Assembly: GCF_004521915.1 (NCBI RefSeq)
Contig: NZ_SDKD01000002.1
Location: 862-64,861 of the forward strand
DNA from: Brevibacillus migulae
GTDB lineage: Bacteria > Bacillota > Bacilli > Brevibacillales > Brevibacillaceae
Reading direction: 5' to 3'
DNA: 64,000 nt
Numbering within the stretch: position 1 is the stretch's first letter; the number at the start of each line of letters is the position of its first letter. The notes beneath the pieces were generated by a model, which was given only the letters and a program-made list of their open reading frames with translations, made no database searches and was not told the origin of the DNA. A program made the translations under genes and the position numbers. Below are positions 44,275 through 52,790 of the stretch, piece by piece.

Positions 44275-44907
44275 ATGAAGCCATTATTTATCACTGTGGA
44301 AGGACCAATCGGGATTGGGAAAACCTCCTTGTCGCGTGCGATCAGCAGGGAATATGGATTTACCCTGTTGGAGGAGATTGTGTATGAAAACCCGTTCTTG
44401 AGCAACTTTTATCAAAACATGGCAGAATGGAGCTTTCAGCTCGAGATGTTTTTCCTTTGCAATCGATACAAGCAATTGCAGGATATTGGAACATATCATC
44501 TGGACAAAGGAACCTCTGTAGTATCTGACTATAATATTTTTAAAAACACAATCTTTGCAAAACGGACACTGGACGAGAATAATTTGCCCAAATACTTGCA
44601 AATTTATGACATCTTGACAAGAGATACCCCGCAAGCGAACCTGGTTATCCATTTGACCGCATCACTGGAAACCGTCATGAAGCGGATCGCCATGCGTGAT
44701 CGCGAAGTGGAACGAAATATGGATACGCATTATATGGAAAATCTGATTGCGGATTACCAAGAGTTTATGGAGCAGTTCCAGATCCGCCATCCGGAAGTGC
44801 CAGTCTTAACATTTGACTGCGATCACCTTGATTATGTACATAATCCGGATGATCTGCGCTTTGTACTCAGTAAGATCGCACCATTTATCAATCAACCGGT
44901 ATCATAA
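44275..44907 (+). CDS. dgk: Deoxyguanosine kinase-type deoxynucleoside kinase
   Basis: This 210-residue enzyme phosphorylates salvaged deoxynucleosides. The P-loop is 'GPIGIGKTSL' (about 11), the second 'VVSDYNIFKNTIFAKRTL' corresponds to the family's DRS-like segment (here DYN), and 'KRIAMRDREVERNMD' is the LID region. It pairs with a second kinase 57 bases downstream, as dgk and dck (yaaG, yaaF) do in B. subtilis. The ribosome site GGGGGAGG lies 13 bases from ATG, a long spacer. Assignment to dGK rather than dAK/dCK rests on order and the DYN variation. Confidence 0.8.
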   Translation: MKPLFITVEGPIGIGKTSLSRAISREYGFTLLEEIVYENPFLSNFYQNMAEWSFQLEMFFLCNRYKQLQDIGTYHLDKGTSVVSDYNIFKNTIFAKRTLDENNLPKYLQIYDILTRDTPQANLVIHLTASLETVMKRIAMRDREVERNMDTHYMENLIADYQEFMEQFQIRHPEVPVLTFDCDHLDYVHNPDDLRFVLSKIAPFINQPVS

Positions 44908-44963
44908 TTTTATTGTCTTTTCATACGTGTTTTCAGTTTATAGGATAAGGGGTTAGCTTTTTC

Positions 44964-45656
44964 ATGACTGATTTTAAAAATAGCGAACTTCGTAAAAAAT
45001 ACGGGATCCCTCATAATGCGGTTATTACGATTGGCGGTACGGTTGGCGTAGGAAAATCAACATTCACGCATGCATTGGCAGAATTGCTGGGCTTTCGTGT
45101 ATCGGTAGAAAAGGTGGATAACAATCCATACCTGGGACTTTTCTATGATGATTTCTCCCGCTGGAGCTTCCATCTGCAAATTTACTTTTTGGCAGAACGT
45201 TTTAAAGAGCAAAAGCGGATGTTTGAGTATGGCGGCGGCTTCGTCCAGGATCGATCGATCTACGAAGATACGGGAATCTTCGCGCGAAACTTGTACGAGC
45301 AAGGCCACATGAGCGAGGATGACTACCAGACGTATACACAGCTGTTCGAGGCCATGGTGATGACTCCTTATTTCCCGCATCCGGATGTCCTCATTTATCT
45401 GGAAGGCAGCTTTGATGAAATCGTGCAGCGCGTCAGAGAACGCGGACGTCCGATGGAACAGCAGACCCCGCTTGCGTATTGGGAAGATTTGTTCCGACGG
45501 TATGAAGACTGGATTACGAACTTCTCCGCTTGCCCAGTGCTGCGCATCAACATTAACGAGTACAATTGCGTGGAAGATAAAGGCTCTGTCGAGGTTATCC
45601 TTCCTCGCTTAGCCGAAAAAATCAACCTGGGACGTTCGATTCGTTCCTACAATTAA
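44964..45656 (+). CDS. dck: Deoxyadenosine/deoxycytidine kinase
   Basis: This 230-residue enzyme has P-loop 'GGTVGVGKSTF' (about 25), the 'DRSIYEDTGIFARN' motif (about 92) that holds the catalytic region in dCK/dAK, and the LID 'RVRERGRPMEQQTPL'. It supplies dAMP and dCMP by salvage, as in spore outgrowth or growth on DNA. It is cotranscribed with the preceding kinase. A 60-bp repeat and a terminator follow. Confidence 0.85.
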   Translation: MTDFKNSELRKKYGIPHNAVITIGGTVGVGKSTFTHALAELLGFRVSVEKVDNNPYLGLFYDDFSRWSFHLQIYFLAERFKEQKRMFEYGGGFVQDRSIYEDTGIFARNLYEQGHMSEDDYQTYTQLFEAMVMTPYFPHPDVLIYLEGSFDEIVQRVRERGRPMEQQTPLAYWEDLFRRYEDWITNFSACPVLRININEYNCVEDKGSVEVILPRLAEKINLGRSIRSYN

Positions 45657-45677
45657 GAAAAACCCAATTGAAGTCCT

Positions 45678-45737
45678 CTCGAAGAAGTTGTCGAGTCATT
45701 CTTTAGCGGAAGTTTTTCATGCTGGTTCAGGTTGATT
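45678..45737 (+). repeat. 60-bp intergenic repeat, copy 2
   Basis: This copy differs from 43061-43120 at six positions, four of them in one block just after the hairpin. The hairpin CTCGA-AGAAGTTG-TCGAG is unchanged. It starts 21 bases after the dck stop. Confidence 0.8.
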
Positions 45738-45772
45738 TTTCTCGTAGTTTATACATTTTGAATACAGTAAGA

Positions 45773-45808
45773 AAGAGACCTCAACGGGATAGCCGCTGAG
45801 GTCTTTTT
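45773..45808. terminator. Terminator after dck / before sspH end
   Basis: AAGAGACCTCA and TGAGGTCTTTTT form an 11-bp stem around a 13-base loop, ending in T. Confidence 0.85.
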
Positions 45809-45816
45809 CATTATTG

Positions 45817-45863
45817 CAGCTAAGGCTCCGCCAAAGACTTGGCTGCGTCAAGTTTTCTCATTT
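45817..45863. repeat. Dispersed element, partner of 14031-14077
   Basis: About 34 of 47 positions match 14031-14077, with the core CCGCCAAAG-CTTGGC shared. The outer palindrome is degraded here. Confidence 0.35.
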
Positions 45864-45874
45864 GCGGAGGTGAG

Positions 45875-46054
45875 CTATTCTTCAGTCAGCTGTTGCAAAG
45901 GGACATCAATTTCGTGCTCTGGCTGATCGAGAAGATAGATCCGCGCCAGCTCATTTTTCTCATCGACGTGTTGGATATAGATGGGTTTTCCATTGTAAGT
46001 CACTTGAGCCATGACAGGGGATGCTGCAATCTCTTGGGCACGTTGAATATGGAT
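45875..46054 (-). CDS. sspH: Small acid-soluble spore protein H
   Basis: The frame matches SspH: 'HIQRAQEIAASPVMAQVTYN', then 'PIYIQHVDE' and 'ARIYLLDQPEHEIDV'. SspH is a minor spore-core protein made under sigma-G. The only ATG in frame lies at 46150 and would add 32 residues alien to the family. A GGAGGG ribosome site lies exactly eight bases before ATC at 46052-46054, and starting there gives 59 residues, the usual SspH length, with ATC at the place of the family's Met. So ATC is the likely start, or a mutated ATG. GAATA near 46110 with TATTATA may be a sigma-G promoter. Confidence 0.8.
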   Translation of the reverse strand: MHIQRAQEIAASPVMAQVTYNGKPIYIQHVDEKNELARIYLLDQPEHEIDVPLQQLTEE

Positions 46055-46304
46055 GAGTATTCCCTCCTTTTCCAAAGTAACAGCTATAATATTTGCTCGC
46101 TTTGCAAGCAGTATTCCATAAAGCCTTGAAGTAGATATCGCCCTCCGCAAAATAGAACAAGTTCACATTATTTTTCCGGTTCGTCACAAAGGATCGTATC
46201 GAATTGTATTTTGACCTTATACATATTATTAAAATTGCACCTTTATGAAAGGTCAGTAACGTTAGTATGATGAAATCCAAGAAAAGGAAAAGGAGCCGAA
46301 GTTG

Positions 46305-46498
46305 ATGACGCTGGAGATGAGAGCTTGTTGTGAAAGAGATGTGAAGCACCTGTAGGTATCGATCAAGAAGCATACATTTGCAGTTATGAATGCACGTTTT
46401 GTCGTGATTGCACAAGTGAGATGAATGCCATCTGCCCGAATTGCAATGGAGAGCTTGTACGCCGACCGAAACGGGTAAATACCATCCGCATCCGCTAA
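46305..46498 (+). pseudogene. Frameshifted DUF1272 zinc-ribbon gene
   Basis: Frame 1 from ATG 46305 (AAGGAG upstream) gives MTLEMRACCER and then leaves the family. From about 46341 another frame gives 'EAYICSYECTFCRDC' and 'ICPNCNGELVRRPKR' and ends at TAA 46496-46498; together they form one DUF1272 protein of about 63 residues. Removing one GA from AGAGAT (46335-46340) restores a continuous frame with the missing CxxC cysteine. It is therefore a 2-bp duplication: a recent pseudogene or a sequence error. DUF1272 function is unknown. Confidence 0.8.
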
Positions 46499-46517
46499 AG
46501 GAAGGAGGGAACATCAT

Positions 46518-47801
46518 ATGGAAAACGCATCGGTGAAACAATCGGTGTTTCAAAAAACGTTGTCGCTGCCGCAGATTGCGGCCCTTTACATGGGGGCTGT
46601 GGTCGGTTCCGGGATCCTGCTGATTCCTGGGCTTACGGCTGAACTGGCTGGACCTGCCTCCATGATTGCCTGGTTGGTCATGTCGGTTCTGGTCATTCCG
46701 ATGGCGATCACGATGGGCCTGTTAGCTGCGAAATATCCGAATTCCGGCGGCGTGTCCCATTTTGTACGGCTCGCTTTCGGTAATCGGTACGGGAATGCCG
46801 TGGGCTGGTTTTTTCTGCTTGCGGTACCGATCGGAGGACCAGTATTGGCCGTGACCGGAGCCAAATATGTGGCTATCTTGCTGAACTGGGGGAATGTACA
46901 GCTTTATACGGTCGCTGCTTTAATCTTTTTAACCGTGATTATCTTGAACGTATTTGGTTTGCAGCTAGCCGGCAAGGTGCAAACGATTGTCGTGTCCCTG
47001 ATTATTGCCATTATCTTGCTGGCGATCGTCACAGCGATTCCACATGTCGACCAGGCGAATATGACACCATTTATGCCGCATGGCTGGATAAGTGTCGTGC
47101 AGACGGCTGGTCTCATCTTCTGGTGCTTTATCGGGTGGGAAGCGGTCACCCATCTTTCCGAAGAATTTGTTGATCCGCGGAAAAATGCCATTCGCGGTGT
47201 CTTATGGAGTGCCGGATTTGTCGCGCTGCTTTATTTTGGCGTCGCCTATTTGACCGTGGCTACACACAGCTATGGCAACGACATGTCGGCAGCCTCGCTC
47301 AGCGTGATGGTGCAGCTGTCGCTCGGACCGGTAGGCGGGTGGGTCGTCGCCGTGACCGCGCTGTTTATCTGTATCGCATCCTGCAATGCCTATGTCAGTG
47401 CGGCCGCGCGGATTGCCTTTTCGCTCTCCCAGCAAGGAATCGCGCCCAAATGGTTTGGTGTGATGCACCCAAGATACCATACCCCGATCGGCGGGCTTGC
47501 TTTTATCCTGCTTTTCTTTTTTCTCGTCCTTTTCTTGCTAGCCAGTGAAATTTTCACGCTGACACAGCTGATTCAACTGCCCAACGCTACCTTTTTTGCT
47601 ACCTATATTGGAGGATGCCTTGCCGGTATTCGGCTGCTCAAAGACAGCAAGATCGGCCATCTGTCCGCATGGATCTCGCTGATCGTATCACTCGGTCTGT
47701 ATCCTTCCCTTGGGTGGTCGGGGTTGTATCCGCTGGCGATTCTGCTTTTCCTCACGATTTTGGAAAAAAGAAGGAAGCTTATTGGTGATCGAGCTATGTA
47801 A
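46518..47801 (+). CDS. APC-family amino-acid permease (YjeH-like)
   Basis: This 427-residue protein has 12 hydrophobic segments and the APC signature 'GAVVGSGILLIPGL' (about 27) in the first helix. 'FWCFIGWEAVTHLSEEF' (about 202) resembles the YjeH subgroup of methionine/branched-chain amino-acid exporters. It follows the DUF1272 remnant by 20 bases with GGAGGG before the ATG and may share its promoter. Direction of transport cannot be told. Confidence 0.85.
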   Translation: MENASVKQSVFQKTLSLPQIAALYMGAVVGSGILLIPGLTAELAGPASMIAWLVMSVLVIPMAITMGLLAAKYPNSGGVSHFVRLAFGNRYGNAVGWFFLLAVPIGGPVLAVTGAKYVAILLNWGNVQLYTVAALIFLTVIILNVFGLQLAGKVQTIVVSLIIAIILLAIVTAIPHVDQANMTPFMPHGWISVVQTAGLIFWCFIGWEAVTHLSEEFVDPRKNAIRGVLWSAGFVALLYFGVAYLTVATHSYGNDMSAASLSVMVQLSLGPVGGWVVAVTALFICIASCNAYVSAAARIAFSLSQQGIAPKWFGVMHPRYHTPIGGLAFILLFFFLVLFLLASEIFTLTQLIQLPNATFFATYIGGCLAGIRLLKDSKIGHLSAWISLIVSLGLYPSLGWSGLYPLAILLFLTILEKRRKLIGDRAM

Positions 47802-47842
47802 AACACCGTACACGCAAACTTTCGGATATTCGCTAATACAAA

Positions 47843-47887
47843 AAGACCCGAAGCTAAGCCTAAGACGTTCTCTTTTGAATTACAAAA
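47843..47887 (+). repeat. Left inverted repeat of the AT-rich cassette
   Basis: This 45-base sequence matches the reverse complement of 48973-49017 at 39 positions. It begins 41 bases after the permease stop and reads AAGACCCG...ACAAAA inward. Confidence 0.8.
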
Positions 47888-47911
47888 TGCAAAAAATCAT
47901 ATGAATGAACA

Positions 47912-47961
47912 AGAGAAAAAGCATGACCATTCACATGTAGAATAGGTCATGCTTTTTCTCT
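47912..47961. terminator. 17-bp perfect hairpin inside the cassette
   Basis: AGAGAAAAAGCATGACC and its exact complement (47945-47961) form the stem. It has A/T-rich flanks, so it may terminate both the permease transcript and the leftward lipoprotein gene. Confidence 0.8.
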
Positions 47962-48033
47962 ATGTTTCAACTTTGTTAAAAATATCCTTCTATCTTAGGC
48001 ATCAGCTTTTTTTATTACATAACCTCAATTCAT

Positions 48034-48705
48034 TTAATCAGTGACTTTTTTTAGTTCAAAAGATGTTGCCTCTAATAACAAGATTAGCCGATCATTATTC
48101 ACAATAAAAAAGCTTAGAGGTATGCCAAGTTTTGTAGAAGAGTCATTGATTACTATGTATTTTACTTTATCATTTATTTTTATATGTAAAGGATCGGGAT
48201 CTGTTTTAAATAAACGATAAAAAGAGTCTGTGTTATAGCATATAAAATCAAGCCTATATAATGGGTTTTTCAGTTCATGTTGATAATCATTATAGTTTTT
48301 AAGTCCTTTTGATGAAAAGAAGTCTTTTTTGATGATAAATTCATCACCAATAATTTTTTGCCCTGTTGGATATTCGGAAGCATCATTGTATGAATTTGCA
48401 AACCCCAAAAGTTTCTCAACTTTCCAAGTTCCATAGAAAGACTTTTCAGTTTCACTATCCAAAGTTGTAAATACCCCATCACAATATTCAGCGGGATTTT
48501 GTGGAATAATGGACTCATCAGTTTCAGATTCATGCTCACTGGCAGTATTTGTTTGAGAAGTATCTGCACCTTTGGAAACAGTTGCATTTTCTACGCTATT
48601 ATTCGAAGTATTTGATGTTTTTGTAGTTGATGTTGTTTCAACATTTTCACAAGCCGAAGATAGCGTCAACATTATCGTAATACAAATCAATAATCCTTTT
48701 TTCAT
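48034..48705 (-). CDS. Lipoprotein of unknown function
   Basis: This protein of about 223 residues has a lipoprotein signal with lipobox LSSAC (about 15-19), then a Ser/Thr/Asn-rich linker (20-75) and a C-terminal domain beginning near 'FYGTWKVEKLLG'. That phrase is common in small secreted proteins of Bacillales with lipocalin-like folds. I do not recognise a family. Base composition is much richer in A and T than the neighbours, which suggests acquisition from elsewhere. AAAGGGTG precedes ATG 48705; a GTG three codons earlier is an alternative. Confidence 0.7.
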   Translation of the reverse strand: MKKGLLICITIMLTLSSACENVETTSTTKTSNTSNNSVENATVSKGADTSQTNTASEHESETDESIIPQNPAEYCDGVFTTLDSETEKSFYGTWKVEKLLGFANSYNDASEYPTGQKIIGDEFIIKKDFFSSKGLKNYNDYQHELKNPLYRLDFICYNTDSFYRLFKTDPDPLHIKINDKVKYIVINDSSTKLGIPLSFFIVNNDRLILLLEATSFELKKVTD

Positions 48706-48916
48706 ATTGCACACCCTTTTTTTTATTAACCTGCCTCGTTACAAAAGGACTAATATTGAATTTTGACAAACGCAAACTTCTAACAAGTTTTCTTTTCCTT
48801 TGGCTTGATCTCTCTTATTTCATATAAATTATATCCTTCCTGTTGTAAAAATTATATTGCGATTTGCCAAGCGATTTTATATGCCTAATGTTTATAATCC
48901 CTGATCTATTAATAAA
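48706..48916. other. AT-rich intergenic region of the cassette
   Basis: No coding frame is supported. It contains the promoter region of the lipoprotein gene (no clear -35/-10 pair chosen) and is mostly A/T. Confidence 0.5.
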
Positions 48917-48956
48917 AAATAGGGTACGGGAACCATTGCGATTCCGTACCCTATTT
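48917..48956 (-). terminator. Terminator of bioY
   Basis: AATAGGGTACGG and CCGTACCCTATT form a 12-bp stem followed on the minus strand by TTTTTTATT. It lies about 65 bases beyond the bioY stop, on the far side of the right inverted repeat. Confidence 0.75.
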
Positions 48957-48972
48957 GTGTTGCGAATTCAAT

Positions 48973-49017
48973 TTTTGTGATTCAAAAGAAAACGTCTTAA
49001 GCGAAGCTCCGGGTCTT
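48973..49017 (-). repeat. Right inverted repeat of the AT-rich cassette
   Basis: This is the reverse-complement partner of 47843-47887 (39 of 45 identical). It ends five bases before the bioY stop codon. Confidence 0.8.
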
Positions 49018-49021
49018 CTTC

Positions 49022-49582
49022 TTATTTTAATGATTGGACGGGAGCAGGCAAAAGCTTTGCTTGGGCCAACCGCTTTCGAACGATGATTCCGATATAAGCA
49101 GCAATCACCGCTTTGACTATTCCTCCGACGATGAATGGATACACACCTGCAGCCAAAGCCGCATCCCAAGTCATGCCAGTCACAAATTTCAGCTGAACCA
49201 CACCGATCGCTAGAGTGACAACCATACCGATGATATTGGCAATCATGGCGTTCGTAAAGGTAAAGCGTGTTTTTTCGATGATCAAGCCAATCACAAAAGC
49301 AGTCACGATAAACCCGATGATGTATCCGCCTGTAGGCCCGAGAATCACTTGAAAACCGCCGGCCGCTTCCGAAAATACGGGGATGCCGATCGCGCCAAGC
49401 AATGCGTAGAACAGCATCGACAGCGTGCCCAAACGGCTGCCGAGAATCGTCGCAGCCAAGCCCACCGCCAAGGTTTGTCCGGTAATCGGAACGAGCGGGA
49501 GCGGGATGGTCACTTGTGCCAAAATAGCCGTAATCGCCGCGAATAAAGCAGATAGAATAAGTCCGCGTAAACGAGTTTGCAT
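49022..49582 (-). CDS. bioY: Biotin transporter BioY
   Basis: This 186-residue protein with six hydrophobic segments is the substrate-binding S component of an ECF biotin transporter; it uses the shared EcfAAT module encoded elsewhere. 'LPLVPITGQTLAVGLAATILGSRLG' region and 'LLGAIGIPVFSEAAGGFQVILGPTGGYIIG' are BioY landmarks (shown here by position: about 27-50 and 62-91). GGAGGTG lies 12 bases before the ATG. A BirA-type palindrome directly upstream predicts repression by biotin. Confidence 0.92.
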   Translation of the reverse strand: MQTRLRGLILSALFAAITAILAQVTIPLPLVPITGQTLAVGLAATILGSRLGTLSMLFYALLGAIGIPVFSEAAGGFQVILGPTGGYIIGFIVTAFVIGLIIEKTRFTFTNAMIANIIGMVVTLAIGVVQLKFVTGMTWDAALAAGVYPFIVGGIVKAVIAAYIGIIVRKRLAQAKLLPAPVQSLK

Positions 49583-49604
49583 GATGATGTGGACACCTCC
49601 ATGT

Positions 49605-49636
49605 TTGTTAACTTATGTACGAGTGTAGGTTAACAT
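49605..49636. promoter_or_regulatory. BirA operator (biotin-protein ligase box)
   Basis: TTGTTAAC and GTTAACAT arms are separated by 16 bases, matching the TTGTTAAC-N-GTTAACAA pattern of BirA boxes. It lies 23 bases upstream of bioY. Confidence 0.8.
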
Positions 49637-49640
49637 TTAG

Positions 49641-49654
49641 GAAAAGCGCTGTCA
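49641..49654. promoter_or_regulatory. cre-like site 1 upstream of hut genes
   Basis: GAAAAGCGCTGTCA matches the catabolite-response consensus TGWAANCGNTNWCA at 12 of 14 positions. It lies between bioY and hutU and would fit glucose repression of histidine use by CcpA. Confidence 0.35.
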
Positions 49655-49741
49655 ACGGTTTCTACTACATATACTTGTGAAGGGGAAACGGATTCTTTAC
49701 CCAGATAAAGGAATACATAGCTAACGTGCTGCTCCACTGAC

Positions 49742-49771
49742 TTGCAGCGCTTTCATCCGATATGTTGTACT
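49742..49771 (+). promoter_or_regulatory. Possible hutU promoter overlapped by a cre-like site
   Basis: TTGCAG (49742-49747) and TTGTAC/TGTACT near 49765-49771 give a weak sigma-A promoter. The complement of 49742-49755, TGAAAGCGCTGCAA, matches the cre consensus at 12 of 14 positions. Confidence 0.35.
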
Positions 49772-49819
49772 TACTGATAGAAGCAGTTATCCAAAAACCA
49801 TTTGTGAGGAGGACTTGCC

Positions 49820-51484
49820 ATGCAGCAAAGTCAATCGCGTATCCTGCGAGCAAAAAGAGGAAGCGAACTGGATTGCAAAGGCTGGGTTCAGGAAGCGGCA
49901 TTGCGTATGTTGATGAACAATCTTGATCCGGAGGTAGCTGAACGACCGGAGGAGTTGGTTGTATATGGTGGCATTGGCAAAGCAGCGCGCAACTGGGAAA
50001 GCTTTGATGCCATTGTCGAAACATTGAAAACATTAGAGGAAGATGAAACATTGCTGGTTCAATCCGGAAAGCCGGTGGCGGTATTCAAGTCACATCCCGA
50101 TGCGCCGAGGGTCTTGCTGGCCAATTCCAATCTGGTGCCGGCATGGGCCAACTGGAATGTGTTCCGCGATCTGGAGAAGCGGGGGTTGATCATGTACGGG
50201 CAGATGACTGCCGGCTCCTGGATCTATATCGGCACCCAAGGCATATTGCAAGGTACATATGAGACGTTTGCCGAGGCGGGAAGACAGCACTTTGGCGGCT
50301 CCCTAAAAGGAACGATTACGGTCACGGCAGGACTCGGCGGCATGGGAGGGGCTCAGCCTCTGGCCGTTACCATGAACGAAGGCGTGGTGATCGCGGTCGA
50401 GTGTGATCCGACACGAATCCAGCGCAGGATCGATACGCGTTATTGCGATGTCATGGTGGATGATCTCGACGAGGCGCTGCGTTTGGCAAAAGAGGCAAAA
50501 GCTGAGGGGAAAGCTCTTTCTATCGGACTGCTAGGCAATGCGGCGGAAGTGCTGCCCGAGATGGTACGCCGTGGAGAAATTCCGGATCTGGTGACGGACC
50601 AGACGTCTGCCCATGATCCGCTGAACGGGTACCTGCCGATCGGCCTTTCTCTGGAAGATGGGGCCAAGCTGCGCCAGCAAGATCCCGACGAGTACATCAG
50701 GCTGGCGAAGGCAAGCATTGCCAAGCATGTGCAGGCGATTCTCGATATGCAAAGTCGTGGAGCGGTTGCCTTTGATTATGGCAATAATATTCGGCAGGTG
50801 GCCAAGGAAGAAGGAATTGCCGATGCCTTCGCGTTCCCGGGCTTTGTGCCGGCCTTCATCCGTCCGTTGTTTTGCGAAGGGAAAGGTCCGTTCCGTTGGG
50901 TCGCGTTATCGGGGGATCCCGAGGATATTTACAAGACAGATGAAGTGATTATGCGCGAGTTTGCCGAAAATGAGGCGCTTGTTCGCTGGATTAAGCTTGC
51001 GCAGGAGCGAGTGGCTTTCCAAGGCTTGCCTTCCCGGATCTGCTGGCTGGGATATGGCGAGCGCGCCAAATTTGGCCGGATCATCAATGACATGGTCGCC
51101 AGAGGGGAGTTGAAGGCACCGATCGTCATTGGCCGTGACCATTTGGACTGCGGCTCGGTGGCTTCGCCGAACCGGGAGACCGAGGCGATGAAGGATGGCA
51201 GTGATGCGATAGCCGATTGGCCCATTCTGAACGCGATGATCAACGCAGTGAATGGAGCAAGTTGGGTATCTGTTCATCATGGCGGTGGAGTCGGCATGGG
51301 CTATTCTCTCCATGCGGGCATGGTGATCGTCGCGGACGGTACGCCGGAAGCGGCCCGCCGTCTGGAACGCGTGCTCACTTCAGATCCAGGCATGGGGGTA
51401 GTGCGGCACGTAGACGCAGGCTATGAGAAAGCGATCGAGACCGCCAAGGCAAAAGGGGTCCGGATCCCGATGATGAAGGAGTAG
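49820..51484 (+). CDS. hutU: Urocanate hydratase
   Basis: This 554-residue NAD-dependent enzyme turns urocanate into imidazolonepropionate, the second step of histidine breakdown. '[14 protein letters not shown]' (about 173) binds NAD and '[13 protein letters not shown]' (about 405) holds the conserved active-site cysteine. GAGGAGG precedes the ATG. The next genes are hutI and hutG. The first-step gene hutH is not in the window. Confidence 0.95.
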   Translation: MQQSQSRILRAKRGSELDCKGWVQEAALRMLMNNLDPEVAERPEELVVYGGIGKAARNWESFDAIVETLKTLEEDETLLVQSGKPVAVFKSHPDAPRVLLANSNLVPAWANWNVFRDLEKRGLIMYGQMTAGSWIYIGTQGILQGTYETFAEAGRQHFGGSLKGTITVTAGLGGMGGAQPLAVTMNEGVVIAVECDPTRIQRRIDTRYCDVMVDDLDEALRLAKEAKAEGKALSIGLLGNAAEVLPEMVRRGEIPDLVTDQTSAHDPLNGYLPIGLSLEDGAKLRQQDPDEYIRLAKASIAKHVQAILDMQSRGAVAFDYGNNIRQVAKEEGIADAFAFPGFVPAFIRPLFCEGKGPFRWVALSGDPEDIYKTDEVIMREFAENEALVRWIKLAQERVAFQGLPSRICWLGYGERAKFGRIINDMVARGELKAPIVIGRDHLDCGSVASPNRETEAMKDGSDAIADWPILNAMINAVNGASWVSVHHGGGVGMGYSLHAGMVIVADGTPEAARRLERVLTSDPGMGVVRHVDAGYEKAIETAKAKGVRIPMMKE

Positions 51485-51488
51485 GGTA

Positions 51489-52790
51489 ATGAAGAAGAAA
51501 ACGACCATCATTCGTAATGCCAGCCAGATCCTGACCTTGGCAGGGGATAATCGAAAACCCCGCACCAGGGAGGGCATGCGTGATCTTGGCATTCGGGAAG
51601 AAAAGGATACAGTGATTGCGATTCACCAGGGAAAGATCGTGCAGGTCGGAAAGGAAGCCCAAGTCTTGCAAGCGGTCAAAGAAATGGGGATCGCGGACGA
51701 ATCGATTCAGGAGATCGATGCAAGCGGTAAGCTCGTCATGCCGGGGCTGATAGATCCCCATACGCATGTCGTGTTCGGCGGCTCCCGTGAATATGAGCTG
51801 GAGCTGCGTATGAATGGTGCGACGTATCTGGAGATTTTGCAGCAGGGTGGCGGAATATTGGCCACGACACGGATGACGCGAGCCGCGAGTGAGGAGGAGC
51901 TTTTTGCGCAAACCTGGAAGCGTCTGGACTCGTTTTTGCAGCATGGCGTGACGACGGTTGAAGCAAAGAGCGGGTATGGATTGACGGTTGATGATGAGCT
52001 GAAGCAGCTGCGGGTCGCGAAAAAGCTGACGCAAGCCCACCCGATCGATCTCATTTCGACGTTCATGGGCGCACATGCAATCCCTGCCGAATATAAAGGA
52101 CAGCCTGATCAATATGTAGAGCTGATCATCAACGACATGCTGCCGCGCATCGCTGCGGAGGAGCTGGCCGTCTTTTGCGACGTCTTTTGTGAGCATGGTG
52201 TTTTTTCCATCGAGCAGTCGGAGCGAATTTTGACGGCAGGCAAACAGGCCGGGCTGCGTCCGAAAATACATGCGGATGAAATTGAGCCGATGGGGGGAGC
52301 GGAGCTGGCGGCGCGGATCGGGGCGATTTCGGCCGACCATTTGCTCAAGGCTTCTGACGCAGGGATCGAGGCTATGGCCAAAGCCGGTGTCGTCGCTACG
52401 CTGCTGCCGGGCACTGCCTTTTTCCTGATGACTGCACCGGCGCGCGCCCGTCGCATGATCGAGGCCGGTGTCCCGGTGGCACTCTCTACCGATCGCAATC
52501 CCGGATCATCGCCTACCGAAAATCTGCAGCTGATCATGAATCTGGCCTGCTTGAACATGAAAATGACACCTGCGGAAGTCATCGTGGCTGCAACCATCAA
52601 TGCGGCTCATGCGATCGGGGAAGCGGAGCGTGTGGGTAGTCTGGAAGCAGGCAAGCAGGCGGATATCCTGATCATGAATGTTCCAACCTATCAGCACCTG
52701 CAATATCACTACGGGGTGAATCATACCGATACGGTCTTGAAAAATGGCGAGGTCGTCGTAGAGGGGGGTAAGCTGGTCTATGAATCCTAA
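51489..52790 (+). CDS. hutI: Imidazolonepropionase
   Basis: This 433-residue amidohydrolase opens the imidazolone ring to give N-formimidoylglutamate. Metal ligands are in 'PGLIDPHTHVVFGG' (about 80), 'HADEIEPMGGAEL' (about 258) and 'STDRNPGSSP' (about 335). It starts four bases after hutU with AAGGAG inside the hutU end, and its last 11 bases overlap hutG. Confidence 0.95.
   Translation: MKKKTTIIRNASQILTLAGDNRKPRTREGMRDLGIREEKDTVIAIHQGKIVQVGKEAQVLQAVKEMGIADESIQEIDASGKLVMPGLIDPHTHVVFGGSREYELELRMNGATYLEILQQGGGILATTRMTRAASEEELFAQTWKRLDSFLQHGVTTVEAKSGYGLTVDDELKQLRVAKKLTQAHPIDLISTFMGAHAIPAEYKGQPDQYVELIINDMLPRIAAEELAVFCDVFCEHGVFSIEQSERILTAGKQAGLRPKIHADEIEPMGGAELAARIGAISADHLLKASDAGIEAMAKAGVVATLLPGTAFFLMTAPARARRMIEAGVPVALSTDRNPGSSPTENLQLIMNLACLNMKMTPAEVIVAATINAAHAIGEAERVGSLEAGKQADILIMNVPTYQHLQYHYGVNHTDTVLKNGEVVVEGGKLVYES

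Larger units (their letters stand above)
47843..49017. mobile_element. Candidate inverted-repeat-bounded cassette
   Basis: A 1175-base segment bounded by 45-bp inverted repeats holds one lipoprotein gene between two strong hairpins. It is visibly more AT-rich than the genes on both sides. No transposase is present and no target duplication is evident at the outer ends. It could be a non-autonomous element or an insertion by recombination between dispersed repeats. Confidence 0.4.
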
